64,000 nt of DNA from Candidatus Anstonella stagnisolia (GTDB lineage: Archaea > Micrarchaeota > Micrarchaeia > Anstonellales > Anstonellaceae): positions 448,086-512,085 of the forward strand of contig CABMCJ010000004.1 in assembly GCA_902384585.1 (NCBI GenBank), in the 5' to 3' direction. How positions within the stretch are numbered: the first letter of the stretch is position 1; the number at the start of each line of letters is the position of its first letter. Shown one piece after another: positions 1-7,356 of the stretch. Both the position numbers and the translations under genes were made by a program. The notes beneath the pieces are model-generated. The model saw only the letters and a program-made list of their open reading frames with translations. It was not told where the DNA came from and searched no databases.

Positions 1-1
1 G

Positions 2-235
2 GAGGAAATACTTTCCATTTATGCGGAGTCCCCTGAATACAATGAGAACACTACGAAATACCAGCTTGAGTATCTTAAGAACAAGGAGTATTCCATGCCC
101 TCATGTGCTACTATGGACACGTACGGGCTTGCGCAGAACAATTGCCCGTGCCTTTATGGAGGGGCGAGAAAGGGAACGCCTGTTACAAATAGCAGGAGAA
201 GAACTGGAATTACCAGAATTGAGGAAAAGAAATAA
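2..235 (+). CDS. priL: DNA primase large subunit, C-terminal end (partial)
   Basis: This reading frame enters from the left edge and is not in the ORF track. It encodes the last 77 residues of PriL, the regulatory subunit that joins PriS to make RNA primers. The fragment shows the family signature around the iron-sulfur cluster: 'KYQLEYL' followed by 'PSCATM' and 'YGLAQNNCPC', which match the conserved 'PSCxTMxxxGxC' region and supply cluster cysteines. The usual HPLxYY tail after the last cysteine is replaced by a basic, Gly/Thr-rich tail ending in EEKK. The stop lies 18 bp before priS, so the two primase genes are probably co-transcribed. Identity rests on the Cys motif plus the priS neighbour. 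Confidence 0.85.
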   Translation, partial: EEILSIYAESPEYNENTTKYQLEYLKNKEYSMPSCATMDTYGLAQNNCPCLYGGARKGTPVTNSRRRTGITRIEEKK

Positions 236-253
236 GCATAAGCGGTTGTTTTG

Positions 254-1462
254 ATGAGCAAAGAACAGGAATATCTTGGAAAATGCTTTTCGCAGTATTA
301 TGCCAAATGGCAGCCCCCTATTTCGCATGTGGAGAGGCGGGAATTCGGGTTTGGGAACTGGCAGACGAAAATTGCGTTTAGGCACCTTTCTTTTCCGAAC
401 TCTGGGGCGCTTAGTGCGCGGCTTATGCGGGATGCGCCCCCTTATGTATCCTATTCTGCCGCATACTATGAGTTTCCCGATGCGCGCCCAATGCCGAACA
501 AGAACTGGAAGGGCGCGGATTTGATATTTGACCTTGATGCGCCTGCGCACACGTGCGGGAAATTCACGTGCGTGGAGTGCATGGGAAAAATAAGAGGGGA
601 AACGATTAGGTTAATTGAGGATTTCCTTGTGCCGGACTTTGGGATTTCAAAGGATGAGATGATTGTGAATTTCTCTGGGAGCCGCGGTTTTCATGTGCAC
701 GTAACAAGCGAGAGCGTGCACAATTTGAGAAGGGAGGAGCGAAGGGAAATTGTAGAATACATAAATGCTGCTTCTGTTTCCGTGAAAACTCTATTGCATG
801 ATGACAGCAGGTTCATAAAAGAAGATGAAACACGCAAAAAAGTGTACAAGTTTTACGGGCCGCTTGTAACTGACGGAGGATGGCGCGGGAAAATCGCAAA
901 GCGCTTTTTGCAGCTTGTGAGGGAGAAAAAGTTGCATGAGATTGGGATTCCAAAGAAAAAGGCGCAGGAATTGTATGATAATTATGGGGAAGTTGAGAAC
1001 ACTCTTAAGGCTCCTGTGAAACGCATGGACGGGGGAGTGTGGGCAAACTGGACAAGGATAGGGCTTTCAGGAGTGTATGGGAAAATGTTTGAGGCGCTTG
1101 TGGAGAACACGAAAGTCGCAATAAGCGCGGACATGGACTCAAACGTTACGTTTGATACTTCAAAATTGCTGCGGCTTCCTGACTCCATACATGGGGGAAG
1201 CGGATTTGCGGCTAGACTTTGCAATGATAAGGGGCACACACTTTTTGGAAAGCCCACTCCTAAAATTGAGGAATTTGAGCCGCATGTGCATGCGCCTGTG
1301 TTTTCGGATGAGCCCTTGAAAATGAAAATTATTGAGGAAGTGCCAAGCGTTCTTCTAAGAAGCGGGCAAATGAGCGAGAAATACGCGAAAGATGCGCTAA
1401 TAGAGGTGCCGCACTATTTTGGGATTTATTTAATGTGCAAGGGAGCGGCTATTCTTGCTTGA
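254..1462 (+). CDS. priS: DNA primase small (catalytic) subunit
   Basis: Catalytic subunit of the archaeal/eukaryotic primase. I place the start at ATG 254; the track's 251 start is the preceding TTG. The predicted protein has 402 residues. Visible family motifs are 'ADLIFDLDAP' (catalytic acidic motif), 'HTCGKFTCVEC' (zinc-binding knuckle), 'FSGSRGFHVHV' (the conserved SGxxGxHxxV strand) and 'RLPDSIHGGSGFAAR' near the C terminus. These are diagnostic of PriS, and the length is ordinary for an archaeal PriS. It follows priL by 18 bp. Its last 14 bp overlap the 3' end of a convergent hypothetical membrane gene. Confidence 0.97.
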   Translation: MSKEQEYLGKCFSQYYAKWQPPISHVERREFGFGNWQTKIAFRHLSFPNSGALSARLMRDAPPYVSYSAAYYEFPDARPMPNKNWKGADLIFDLDAPAHTCGKFTCVECMGKIRGETIRLIEDFLVPDFGISKDEMIVNFSGSRGFHVHVTSESVHNLRREERREIVEYINAASVSVKTLLHDDSRFIKEDETRKKVYKFYGPLVTDGGWRGKIAKRFLQLVREKKLHEIGIPKKKAQELYDNYGEVENTLKAPVKRMDGGVWANWTRIGLSGVYGKMFEALVENTKVAISADMDSNVTFDTSKLLRLPDSIHGGSGFAARLCNDKGHTLFGKPTPKIEEFEPHVHAPVFSDEPLKMKIIEEVPSVLLRSGQMSEKYAKDALIEVPHYFGIYLMCKGAAILA

Positions 1463-2063
1463 GGATGCCGAGCTCCTTGAGTGCCTCGTTGATGTTGTTT
1501 TGGACATTAAGCAGTTTTGAGAACCCCTTTCTTACAGTTGAAAATGCCCATGCTGCAGCCAATCCTATTAGTATAGGAGAGATGAGGGAGCGCAAAGAGA
1601 AACCCTGCGCAGCGGCATCTTTTAACGCCAGTACGCCCGCAATTCCTGTCAGAAAACCCAGAATAAAATTTCTTGTGCGATATAAAAGCGTGGATGCCTG
1701 TACTGATTCTTCCAAAAGCGGAGGTATTTGGGCAGTAGTTATGTGCTCGATTTCGTCTGCTGCCTGCGCCTTAAGCGAGACGAGCCCAAGCGGATTTGGG
1801 CCATTGTTTTCAAAATCAGCTTTCTTTTCTTGGTAGGAATCAACAGCAGCCATCAGTTTGAAAAAGAAGATGCGGTTGCCTGTATGTGTATTCAGTTGCA
1901 GCCTCTCTGTTCCGCCTTCTGGCTTTGCAACATCAAGATTCCAGCCATAAGGAGTTTTGTGCATACGCCTTATCGAAGATGCGGGTGCTGTGTGCTGCTC
2001 TTCGCCATTGCTGGTTTTGCGGAGATAAACTATGGATGAACTTTTTTCAGTAGGGAGAAACAT
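1449..2063 (-). CDS. Hypothetical membrane protein
   Basis: A 204-residue protein of unknown function, convergent with priS and overlapping its 3' end by 14 bp. The N-terminal ~110 residues are soluble and polar. They are followed by two hydrophobic segments, around residues 132-150 ('FILGFLTGIAGVLAL') and 162-178 ('LISPILIGLAAAWAF'). These would form a membrane hairpin with a short basic/amphipathic tail ending in KQE. No catalytic motif is recognisable. The ATG at 2063 faces the gins51 promoter region, so this gene and gins51 are divergent and share about 80 bp of upstream DNA. I trust it as a gene because of its length, composition and clean membrane hairpin, not because of homology. Confidence 0.65.
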   Translation of the reverse strand: MFLPTEKSSSIVYLRKTSNGEEQHTAPASSIRRMHKTPYGWNLDVAKPEGGTERLQLNTHTGNRIFFFKLMAAVDSYQEKKADFENNGPNPLGLVSLKAQAADEIEHITTAQIPPLLEESVQASTLLYRTRNFILGFLTGIAGVLALKDAAAQGFSLRSLISPILIGLAAAWAFSTVRKGFSKLLNVQNNINEALKELGILKQE

Positions 2064-2146
2064 GTGTTTATTTATGAAATAATGTATTAATAAGCTTTAT
2101 CCCTTTTTATGTTTTTCTTGTGTATATACAGTGGGAAGTGTGAATT

Positions 2147-2698
2147 ATGGAAGAGCTGTCTTATAGGCGCCTTAGGGAACTTCAGCGGATGGAAAAGGAA
2201 GCTGCGACGCTTGTGGCGCTCCCAAAGGACTATTATCCCACTTTGTGCGAATTTTTGAAGGAAAAGAAGGAAAAGGCGCTTAATGCAACCGAGATGGAAA
2301 GGCGCGAATTTGACAATATCATACGCATTGTGAAGGACATGAGCTCCTTAAGGAAGCAAAAGCTGCTCTTTAGGGCGGTAAGAAGCGGGCAAAAGCACGA
2401 GACAGAGGGCATGACGGCTGAGGAGCATGCGCTTTATGACAAGTTCTGCGGGCTTTTGGCTGAAGATGCGCAAATGCTTGAGAGCGTGTGCAACGGGGCG
2501 CTTTCAGCGCACATATCGCACGCTGACGAGGAAGGAAGCAGGGCAAGCATTAAAAAGGTGAAGCTGCTTAAAGAAATACCGGCATATAAGGGGTCGGACA
2601 ATTCGACTTACGGGCCGTTTAAGCCCGGCGATGAGGCACAAATGCCCCAAAGCGAGGCGGACTGGCTGGTAAAGGGCAAATTTGCAGAAGTGCTCTGA
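2147..2698 (+). CDS. gins51: GINS complex subunit Gins51
   Basis: A 183-residue subunit of the GINS complex, which bridges MCM helicase and other proteins at the replication fork. The N-terminal ~120 residues are helical and charged, as in the GINS A domain. The C-terminal B domain is clear: 'VKLLKEIPAYKGSDN' followed by 'YGPFKPGDEAQMPQSEADWL' matches the archaeal Gins51 pattern (iPxFxGxDxxxYGPFxxGDxxxlP). The A-then-B order is that of Gins51 rather than Gins23. It heads an apparent operon with L44e, S27e and aIF2-alpha, and lies close to priS, a common archaeal linkage of primase and GINS genes. Confidence 0.92.
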   Translation: MEELSYRRLRELQRMEKEAATLVALPKDYYPTLCEFLKEKKEKALNATEMERREFDNIIRIVKDMSSLRKQKLLFRAVRSGQKHETEGMTAEEHALYDKFCGLLAEDAQMLESVCNGALSAHISHADEEGSRASIKKVKLLKEIPAYKGSDNSTYGPFKPGDEAQMPQSEADWLVKGKFAEVL

Positions 2699-2724
2699 GC
2701 CTAAGTAAAAAATAAGGTGATTAT

Positions 2725-3006
2725 GTGAAATATCCAAAGGAAGTAAGGGCATATTGCCCCAAGTGCAAGGCGCACACAGTGCAAAAGGTAAAGCTTGCAA
2801 GCAAGGGGAAAGCCCGCTCAATGGCTGCGGGCACCCGCAAGCACGACCGCAAGATGATGGGGCACGGCGGCAAGCGCGCGGGCGAGAAAACCGTCAAGAA
2901 GCAGGGGAAGAGGCAAAAGATAATACTTGAATGCCCGCAGTGCAAGAAGAAGCAGGAGCGGGTAATTGGCGGAAGGACTAAGAAAAAACTTGAGCTTGAG
3001 TCTTAG
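2725..3006 (+). CDS. rpl44e: 50S ribosomal protein L44e
   Basis: A 93-residue, very basic ribosomal protein with two zinc-binding pairs: 'CPKC' at residues ~11-14 and 'CPQC' at ~72-75, as in L44e. The N terminus 'MKYPKEVRAYCPKCKAHT' is typical. The start is GTG at 2725, preceded by 'aaggtga' at good spacing. It sits 26 bp after gins51 and 17 bp before rps27e, the conserved archaeal arrangement L44e-S27e-aIF2-alpha. Confidence 0.97.
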   Translation: MKYPKEVRAYCPKCKAHTVQKVKLASKGKARSMAAGTRKHDRKMMGHGGKRAGEKTVKKQGKRQKIILECPQCKKKQERVIGGRTKKKLELES

Positions 3007-3023
3007 AGGAATAGGTGTATAAT

Positions 3024-3191
3024 ATGAGCAAATTTCTAAAAGTAAAATGCGCGTGCGGAAATGAGCAGAACATTTTTTCAAACGCAAGCCTGCCTGTGAG
3101 TTGCCTTGTGTGCAACACGCAGCTTACGCAAAGCTCCGGCTCGCGCGTGCGCGTGCTTGAGGGAAAGGCAAAAGTGCTTGAGGTATTGTGA
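3024..3191 (+). CDS. rps27e: 30S ribosomal protein S27e
   Basis: This 55-residue gene is too short for the supplied ORF track. It starts at ATG 3024 after the 'ataggtgt' ribosome-binding site and ends at TGA 3189-3191. The product begins 'MSKFLKVKCACGNEQNIF' and carries the S27e zinc-ribbon pattern CxC...CxxC ('KCACGN' and 'CLVCN'), ending '...KAKVLEVL'. It lies between L44e and aIF2-alpha, exactly where archaeal S27e is expected. The stop codon overlaps the ATG of the next gene by one base, implying translational coupling. Confidence 0.96.
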   Translation: MSKFLKVKCACGNEQNIFSNASLPVSCLVCNTQLTQSSGSRVRVLEGKAKVLEVL

Positions 3192-3967
3192 TGGGCAGCA
3201 TGCCAGAACAGGACGAGCTCGTACTTGCTACGGTAAAGAAGATTATGCCCTACGGCGCGTTTTGCACTTTAGATGAATATGGGAACCGCGAGGCATTTGT
3301 GCACATTTCCGAAGTTGCGCCCCGCTGGATAAAGAACATACACGAATTTTTGCATGAGGGGCAGCACGTTGTTGCGAAAATCTATCAGGTTATTGCTGAG
3401 AAGAACCAGGTTGACTTGTCCCTTAAAAGAGTAAGTGAGAGCGAGCGCAAGCTCAAGCTTGAGAGCGTGAAGAAAGAGAAGCGCGCTACCAAACTCTTTG
3501 AGGTTGCACTCAAACAGGCTAAGTCCACTGGGACTGAGGCTGCTGCTGCGAAAATGAAGCTTGAAGGGAAGTATGGAGACCTCATAGACTCGCTTGAGGA
3601 GATTTCCCTTAATGGGGAGAAAGCCCTTGAGGGAATGGGGATTGAGAAAGGGCTTGTAAAAGCTTTACTTGAGGTTTGCGTTAAGAACATCAAGAAGGCG
3701 AGTGCTCAATTGCATGGGGTGCTTACGCTTGTGAGTTACTCTCCTGAAGGGATTGAAGAGATAAAAGGCGTGCTTTCGCATGTGAAAGCTCCTGAGGGGA
3801 CTACTGCAACGCTTTCTTACCTTGGTGCGCCTCGTTACCAGCTTTCTGTTACTGCGCCTGATTTTAAGGCGTGCGAAAAGGCGATAGAGCACATGGTTGC
3901 GCAGGCAACAAGTGCGGCTAAAGGGAAGAGCACGACTGTTTCTTTTGAGATGGACGAGAAGGAATAG
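3191..3967 (+). CDS. eif2a: Translation initiation factor aIF2 subunit alpha
   Basis: Alpha subunit of the factor that brings initiator tRNA to the ribosome. The predicted protein has 258 residues from ATG 3191; ATG 3200 is an alternative start, and the track's GTG 3188 lies inside the previous gene. The N-terminal S1/OB domain (~residues 8-85) is clear: 'VKKIMPYGAFCTLDEYGN', 'AFVHISEVAPRWIKNI' and 'VDLSLKRVSESER'. The helical middle and alpha/beta C-terminal domain ('ATLSYLGAPRYQLSVTAPDF') also fit the family. Unlike many archaea, no nop10 follows; a minus-strand SIR2-like gene does. Confidence 0.97.
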   Translation: MGSMPEQDELVLATVKKIMPYGAFCTLDEYGNREAFVHISEVAPRWIKNIHEFLHEGQHVVAKIYQVIAEKNQVDLSLKRVSESERKLKLESVKKEKRATKLFEVALKQAKSTGTEAAAAKMKLEGKYGDLIDSLEEISLNGEKALEGMGIEKGLVKALLEVCVKNIKKASAQLHGVLTLVSYSPEGIEEIKGVLSHVKAPEGTTATLSYLGAPRYQLSVTAPDFKACEKAIEHMVAQATSAAKGKSTTVSFEMDEKE

Positions 3968-4008
3968 ATACTTCTGTAATTGCATATTAAGATCAAAGCT
4001 CAATGCAA

Positions 4009-5391
4009 CTAATTCTGAGATTCAGATAACATATTTCGCGGAAATATCGAAGGTCTACAGTGGTAATATAAAATTTCTTTAGAACTATTTGCAATTTTAA
4101 TAGCTTGCGCATATGCCGTTTTATGCATAATTGCTGCATCTTTGGAAAGTTTCATATATTCTTGATAATTTCTGATTGTTTTTCTGCAACCGAACAAATA
4201 ATAAATTCTGAGATTACGGATATTCTGTTTAGCTTCAAGAAAAAAATGCATACCGTTAATAAAACCGTCCAAATAGGCTAGTCCTTCGTAATTTTTCTTT
4301 TTGGCTGCTTCTTTTCTGTGTTTATAAACATGCTTTAGAACATTAATTACGTAGCGTTTATCAGAGAATTTGCCACTTTTTTTCCCATTCCGTATCATAC
4401 CAAAAGAATGCAGCAAACCATCGCAATAGAAGGTGGTGAAGACAAGCGAAGGTGTCTGTTTAATATTGCTGGTGGAATTCAATTTATCTATTGCAGATTT
4501 TACTGCGGCATTTGCTTCTTGAATTACGGCAAATCGTTTCTCAGGGATTAGATTGCCTTTTGCAGTCTCAATTTTTTTTAGTTCTTCAAGAAAATATGAT
4601 GCATCAGTGATGATGGTTGTAAGATTCATGCCTTCAAATCTTTTTTTGGAGTCCTCGTCCGTGGTGACTATATACGCTTTTGGAGTTAGCCCTTTCATAT
4701 CAGACTTTAATAGTTTATAGATTCTATTGAAGTCTTCGTCTCCAAATGAATAACCAACAAATAAAATTGTCTTTGTAGCAAGCAGTGTTTTGAGATATCC
4801 GCCAATCACATTGCGCTGTAGATGCCGATAACATTTTTTATAATCTTCTTCGGTAGCTATGATAGAGCCATAGTTTGTAACTGAGCCGTGAAGTTTTAGT
4901 ACTCTTCTTGTTTCGCTATTCCAAAAAACAAAGTCTTCCGGACTTATAAATGGCACAGCCGCGCACTCGCGCTCAAATAAATCGTCCCAATTTGTAGTTA
5001 TTATTTCTTTTATATTATACAAAGTAGAGAGTTGGCGATGAAAACGAACGGCTTGAAGATAGCTCTCGGGGTACATTGCTATACTATCGAAATGTTCTCG
5101 TATGATATTCAGAAGTTTACGACGCCCTTCGTTTCGATTTCGATTGCAAAACATGCTCATTAATTTTGAAAAACTAATATTTTTATTTGAAGGTATTTTC
5201 AACTCGTATCGTACTTGGGCACATAATGAAAGCTGTGATAATCTTTCGGATTCGGTGCTTATGCCTGCTCCTGCAAATATTACTAATTCTTTGTTTTCTA
5301 GTGCATTAACTATATCTTGCGGCATCTTAAATCTGCGCCTGATTCTACACTCATCGCATCCGGGTTCTTCACATTTTTTATGTTCTATCAA
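4009..5391 (-). CDS. SIR2-like domain protein, putative defence effector
   Basis: A 460-residue protein with a SIR2-like NAD-binding domain of the kind found in prokaryotic antiviral NADases (Thoeris ThsA, DSR and SIR2-pAgo families; family knowledge, not tested here). Visible motifs are 'VIFAGAGIS' (~residue 34, NAD-binding GAGxS), 'ITTNWDDLFE' (~140), 'RVLKLHGSV' (~170, catalytic His) and 'ILFVGYSFGDEDFNRIY' (~215). A short N-terminal cysteine cluster, 'CEEPGCDEC', may bind zinc. The C-terminal ~200 residues are unrecognised. The track start is TTG; an internal ATG at 5325 would remove the Cys cluster. The gene is clearly more AT-rich than its neighbours and stands alone between aIF2-alpha and sod, suggesting transfer. 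Confidence 0.8.
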   Translation of the reverse strand: MIEHKKCEEPGCDECRIRRRFKMPQDIVNALENKELVIFAGAGISTESERLSQLSLCAQVRYELKIPSNKNISFSKLMSMFCNRNRNEGRRKLLNIIREHFDSIAMYPESYLQAVRFHRQLSTLYNIKEIITTNWDDLFERECAAVPFISPEDFVFWNSETRRVLKLHGSVTNYGSIIATEEDYKKCYRHLQRNVIGGYLKTLLATKTILFVGYSFGDEDFNRIYKLLKSDMKGLTPKAYIVTTDEDSKKRFEGMNLTTIITDASYFLEELKKIETAKGNLIPEKRFAVIQEANAAVKSAIDKLNSTSNIKQTPSLVFTTFYCDGLLHSFGMIRNGKKSGKFSDKRYVINVLKHVYKHRKEAAKKKNYEGLAYLDGFINGMHFFLEAKQNIRNLRIYYLFGCRKTIRNYQEYMKLSKDAAIMHKTAYAQAIKIANSSKEILYYHCRPSIFPRNMLSESQN

Positions 5392-5518
5392 TTTAACACT
5401 TCATTATGAGATTACAAGATTGTTATTATTAATCTTTCCAATAGCCCGCTTTTCCTCATCTCGTTATACGCCGTATTTTTATACTTTTTTCGTGTATGCC
5501 TTTTAGAGAGGTGGGAAT

Positions 5519-6121
5519 ATGGCAGAACGCACAGTAAAACCATTGCAGTACAAGGAACTTGAAGGGCTGTCGGAAAAGCAGATTGCGCAGCACCATGATG
5601 TGCTGTACGCGGGGTACGTGAAGAAGACAAACGAGATTAGGGCAGCGCTTGCGGGAGTGGACCTGAGCACAACGAATGCGACTTTCTCCTCCTTGAGGGA
5701 ATTGAAGGTGGAGGAGACTTTTGCGCTCAACGGGGTAAAGCTGCACGAGAGCTATTTTGACAATTTGGGCGGGAAGGCGCAGGCGGAAGGCTCTGTGAAG
5801 GACTGGATTGCAAGGGACTTTGGGTCTTATGAGAAATGGGAGGCGGAATTTCGGGCGCTTGGGGTGGCATCAAGGGGCTGGGTTGTGCTTGCATTTGACC
5901 TGGAGGAGGGAAGGCTGTACAACTTCATTGCGGACATACACAACCAGGGGGGAATATGGGGCGCCGTGCCCGTGCTTGTGCTTGACGTGTACGAGCATGC
6001 GTATTTCATTGACTATGCAACGAATCGGAAGGCGTACATTGACGCATTCTTCAAGAACATAAAGTGGCAGGAGTGCAACGAAGTAATTAAAAGGTATAAG
6101 CTGGATAATTTTAGAAAGTAG
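5519..6121 (+). CDS. sod: Superoxide dismutase (Fe/Mn family)
   Basis: A 200-residue cytoplasmic Fe/Mn superoxide dismutase converting superoxide to peroxide and oxygen. The metal ligands are visible in order: His in 'LSEKQIAQHHDVLYAGYV', His in 'KLHESYFDNLGG', and Asp and His in 'LVLDVYEHAYFIDY'. The 'GRLYNFIADIHNQGG' to 'WGAVPVL' region also matches. Iron and manganese forms cannot be told apart safely by eye. The start ATG 5519 follows 'gaggtggg'. A T-rich TATA-like stretch ('tttttatactt') lies upstream at about 5476-5486. Confidence 0.95.
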   Translation: MAERTVKPLQYKELEGLSEKQIAQHHDVLYAGYVKKTNEIRAALAGVDLSTTNATFSSLRELKVEETFALNGVKLHESYFDNLGGKAQAEGSVKDWIARDFGSYEKWEAEFRALGVASRGWVVLAFDLEEGRLYNFIADIHNQGGIWGAVPVLVLDVYEHAYFIDYATNRKAYIDAFFKNIKWQECNEVIKRYKLDNFRK

Positions 6122-6144
6122 ACTGCCAGTTTTAGGGGTAGGAG

Positions 6145-6534
6145 ATGCGAAAAGAGGAAGAGATACGCAAAAAATTGCAGGAAGTAATTGCTGCAAACGC
6201 GAAAAGGCGCCTGCCCTCCCCTGAAAGGATAGACATAATGAACGGGCTGTCTTTTCTTCTGCAGAAGGGGAAATACGAAACTCTTAGGGACTGGGAGCTG
6301 CGAAAAGCCGAAGTGAACAAGATTGCGGCTACTTTTGACAAGGAAGACTATAGGTACAGGTATTGCAGGCGGGGACTGCGCGGCGAGCGCATATACGATG
6401 AGAAATTTGAGTCCAATGGGTGGGTGCTGGCATCCTATGTGTGGGCATTGCAGATACAGGACCCTGCGGAAATGACGATTTTAGCGTATGAGCTGAATAG
6501 GAGAAAGAGGATGCTTAGGCTGGAAAACAAGTAG
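6145..6534 (+). CDS. Hypothetical protein
   Basis: A 129-residue soluble, highly charged and probably helical protein. It starts at ATG 6145 after a good 'ggggtaggag' ribosome-binding site, 23 bp downstream of sod, so it is probably in the same transcript. It has many Arg, Lys and Glu residues, a 'RYRYCRRGLRGERIYDEKF' patch and two aromatic-rich stretches ('NGWVLASYVWALQI'). I recognise no family. Codon use matches the neighbouring native genes. Confidence 0.7.
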   Translation: MRKEEEIRKKLQEVIAANAKRRLPSPERIDIMNGLSFLLQKGKYETLRDWELRKAEVNKIAATFDKEDYRYRYCRRGLRGERIYDEKFESNGWVLASYVWALQIQDPAEMTILAYELNRRKRMLRLENK

Positions 6535-6541
6535 AAACTTC

Positions 6542-7333
6542 TTATGCTTCTGGGTCTAGCTCGCTTGCCTTTACTGTTCCGGAGTATGCAAACTTTCGCG
6601 CATCTGTAAGGTATTGCTTTCGAAGGCGGAACCACTCTACGCGGAAAGGGTCTATTTCTGCCAAGTATGCGCCCTCTTTTTCGGGCGTGATGAGGATTTC
6701 TTTTCCATCGGGGTCAAAAATTGCGCTTTTTCCTGCAAAATCCCCTCCTGCGCGGTTTGTGCCAAAAGAGTACATTTGGTTTTCTGCTGCGCGCGCCTGC
6801 AGGAATGCGAGCCATTGGTGGGACTCGTCTTTTTTTACTGCGCCTTGGACAAAAAGGAAAAAGCCCCAGGAGAGGCCGAACTCGCGCGCTGCTTCTGGGA
6901 AGCGCAAGTCGTAGGAAAGAAGGTTTGTGGAGCGGAAAGTGAAAGTATCGAAATAAGGCATTTGGGAGCCTGCTGCAAAGAATTGGGTTTCTCCTGTAAT
7001 GGAACAGAGGTGTATTTGGCGGTATTTGCATATGAGCTTGGAATTGTTGTCAAATACAACTGCGGTCTTGTAAAGGGAAGAGCCTTCCTTTTCTATGTAG
7101 GAACCTATTGAGTAGGCTTTTTTTGAGCGGGAGAGCTCGTATAGGAAAGAGATTGTTGCGCCTTTTTCATCCTCTGCAAAGCGGGAGGCATCCTCTATGG
7201 GGCTGCCGATGGAAAAAAGTTCGGGAAAGAGGTAGAGTTCTGCATCTTGGGAAAATGCAAGCTCTTTTGCAGCCGCTATGTTGTTGGAAACATTGCCGTC
7301 TTGCACGGCTGTCTGAACAAGGCAGATTTTCAT
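6542..7333 (-). CDS. Nitrilase/carbon-nitrogen hydrolase family protein, catalytic Cys replaced by Ser
   Basis: A 263-residue member of the nitrilase superfamily by overall layout: 'LFPELF' carries the catalytic Glu (~residue 38), 'KYRQIHL' the catalytic Lys (~104), and 'DLRFPEAAREFG' follows the nucleophile site (~141). In the family the nucleophile sits in 'ICYDLRFPE'. Here the codons read 'LLSYDLRFPE' (TCC, Ser), so the usual Cys is absent. The downstream 'HQWLAFLQARAAENQMY' and 'TNRAG' blocks are intact. The protein may be a non-catalytic paralogue or have altered chemistry; which substrate it binds cannot be said. It is convergent with the 129-residue gene (7 bp apart) and lies downstream of EF-2 on the same strand. 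Confidence 0.85.
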   Translation of the reverse strand: MKICLVQTAVQDGNVSNNIAAAKELAFSQDAELYLFPELFSIGSPIEDASRFAEDEKGATISFLYELSRSKKAYSIGSYIEKEGSSLYKTAVVFDNNSKLICKYRQIHLCSITGETQFFAAGSQMPYFDTFTFRSTNLLSYDLRFPEAAREFGLSWGFFLFVQGAVKKDESHQWLAFLQARAAENQMYSFGTNRAGGDFAGKSAIFDPDGKEILITPEKEGAYLAEIDPFRVEWFRLRKQYLTDARKFAYSGTVKASELDPEA

Positions 7334-7335
7334 AA

Positions 7336-7350
7336 AAATAAAAAAGAAAG
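7336..7350 (-). terminator. T-rich terminator after EF-2
   Basis: On the minus strand the DNA just after the EF-2 stop reads as a T-tract ('ctttcttttttattttt'), the usual form of an archaeal intrinsic terminator. It sits in the 23 bp between EF-2 and the nitrilase-family start. Confidence 0.45.
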
Positions 7351-7356
7351 ACTTCT

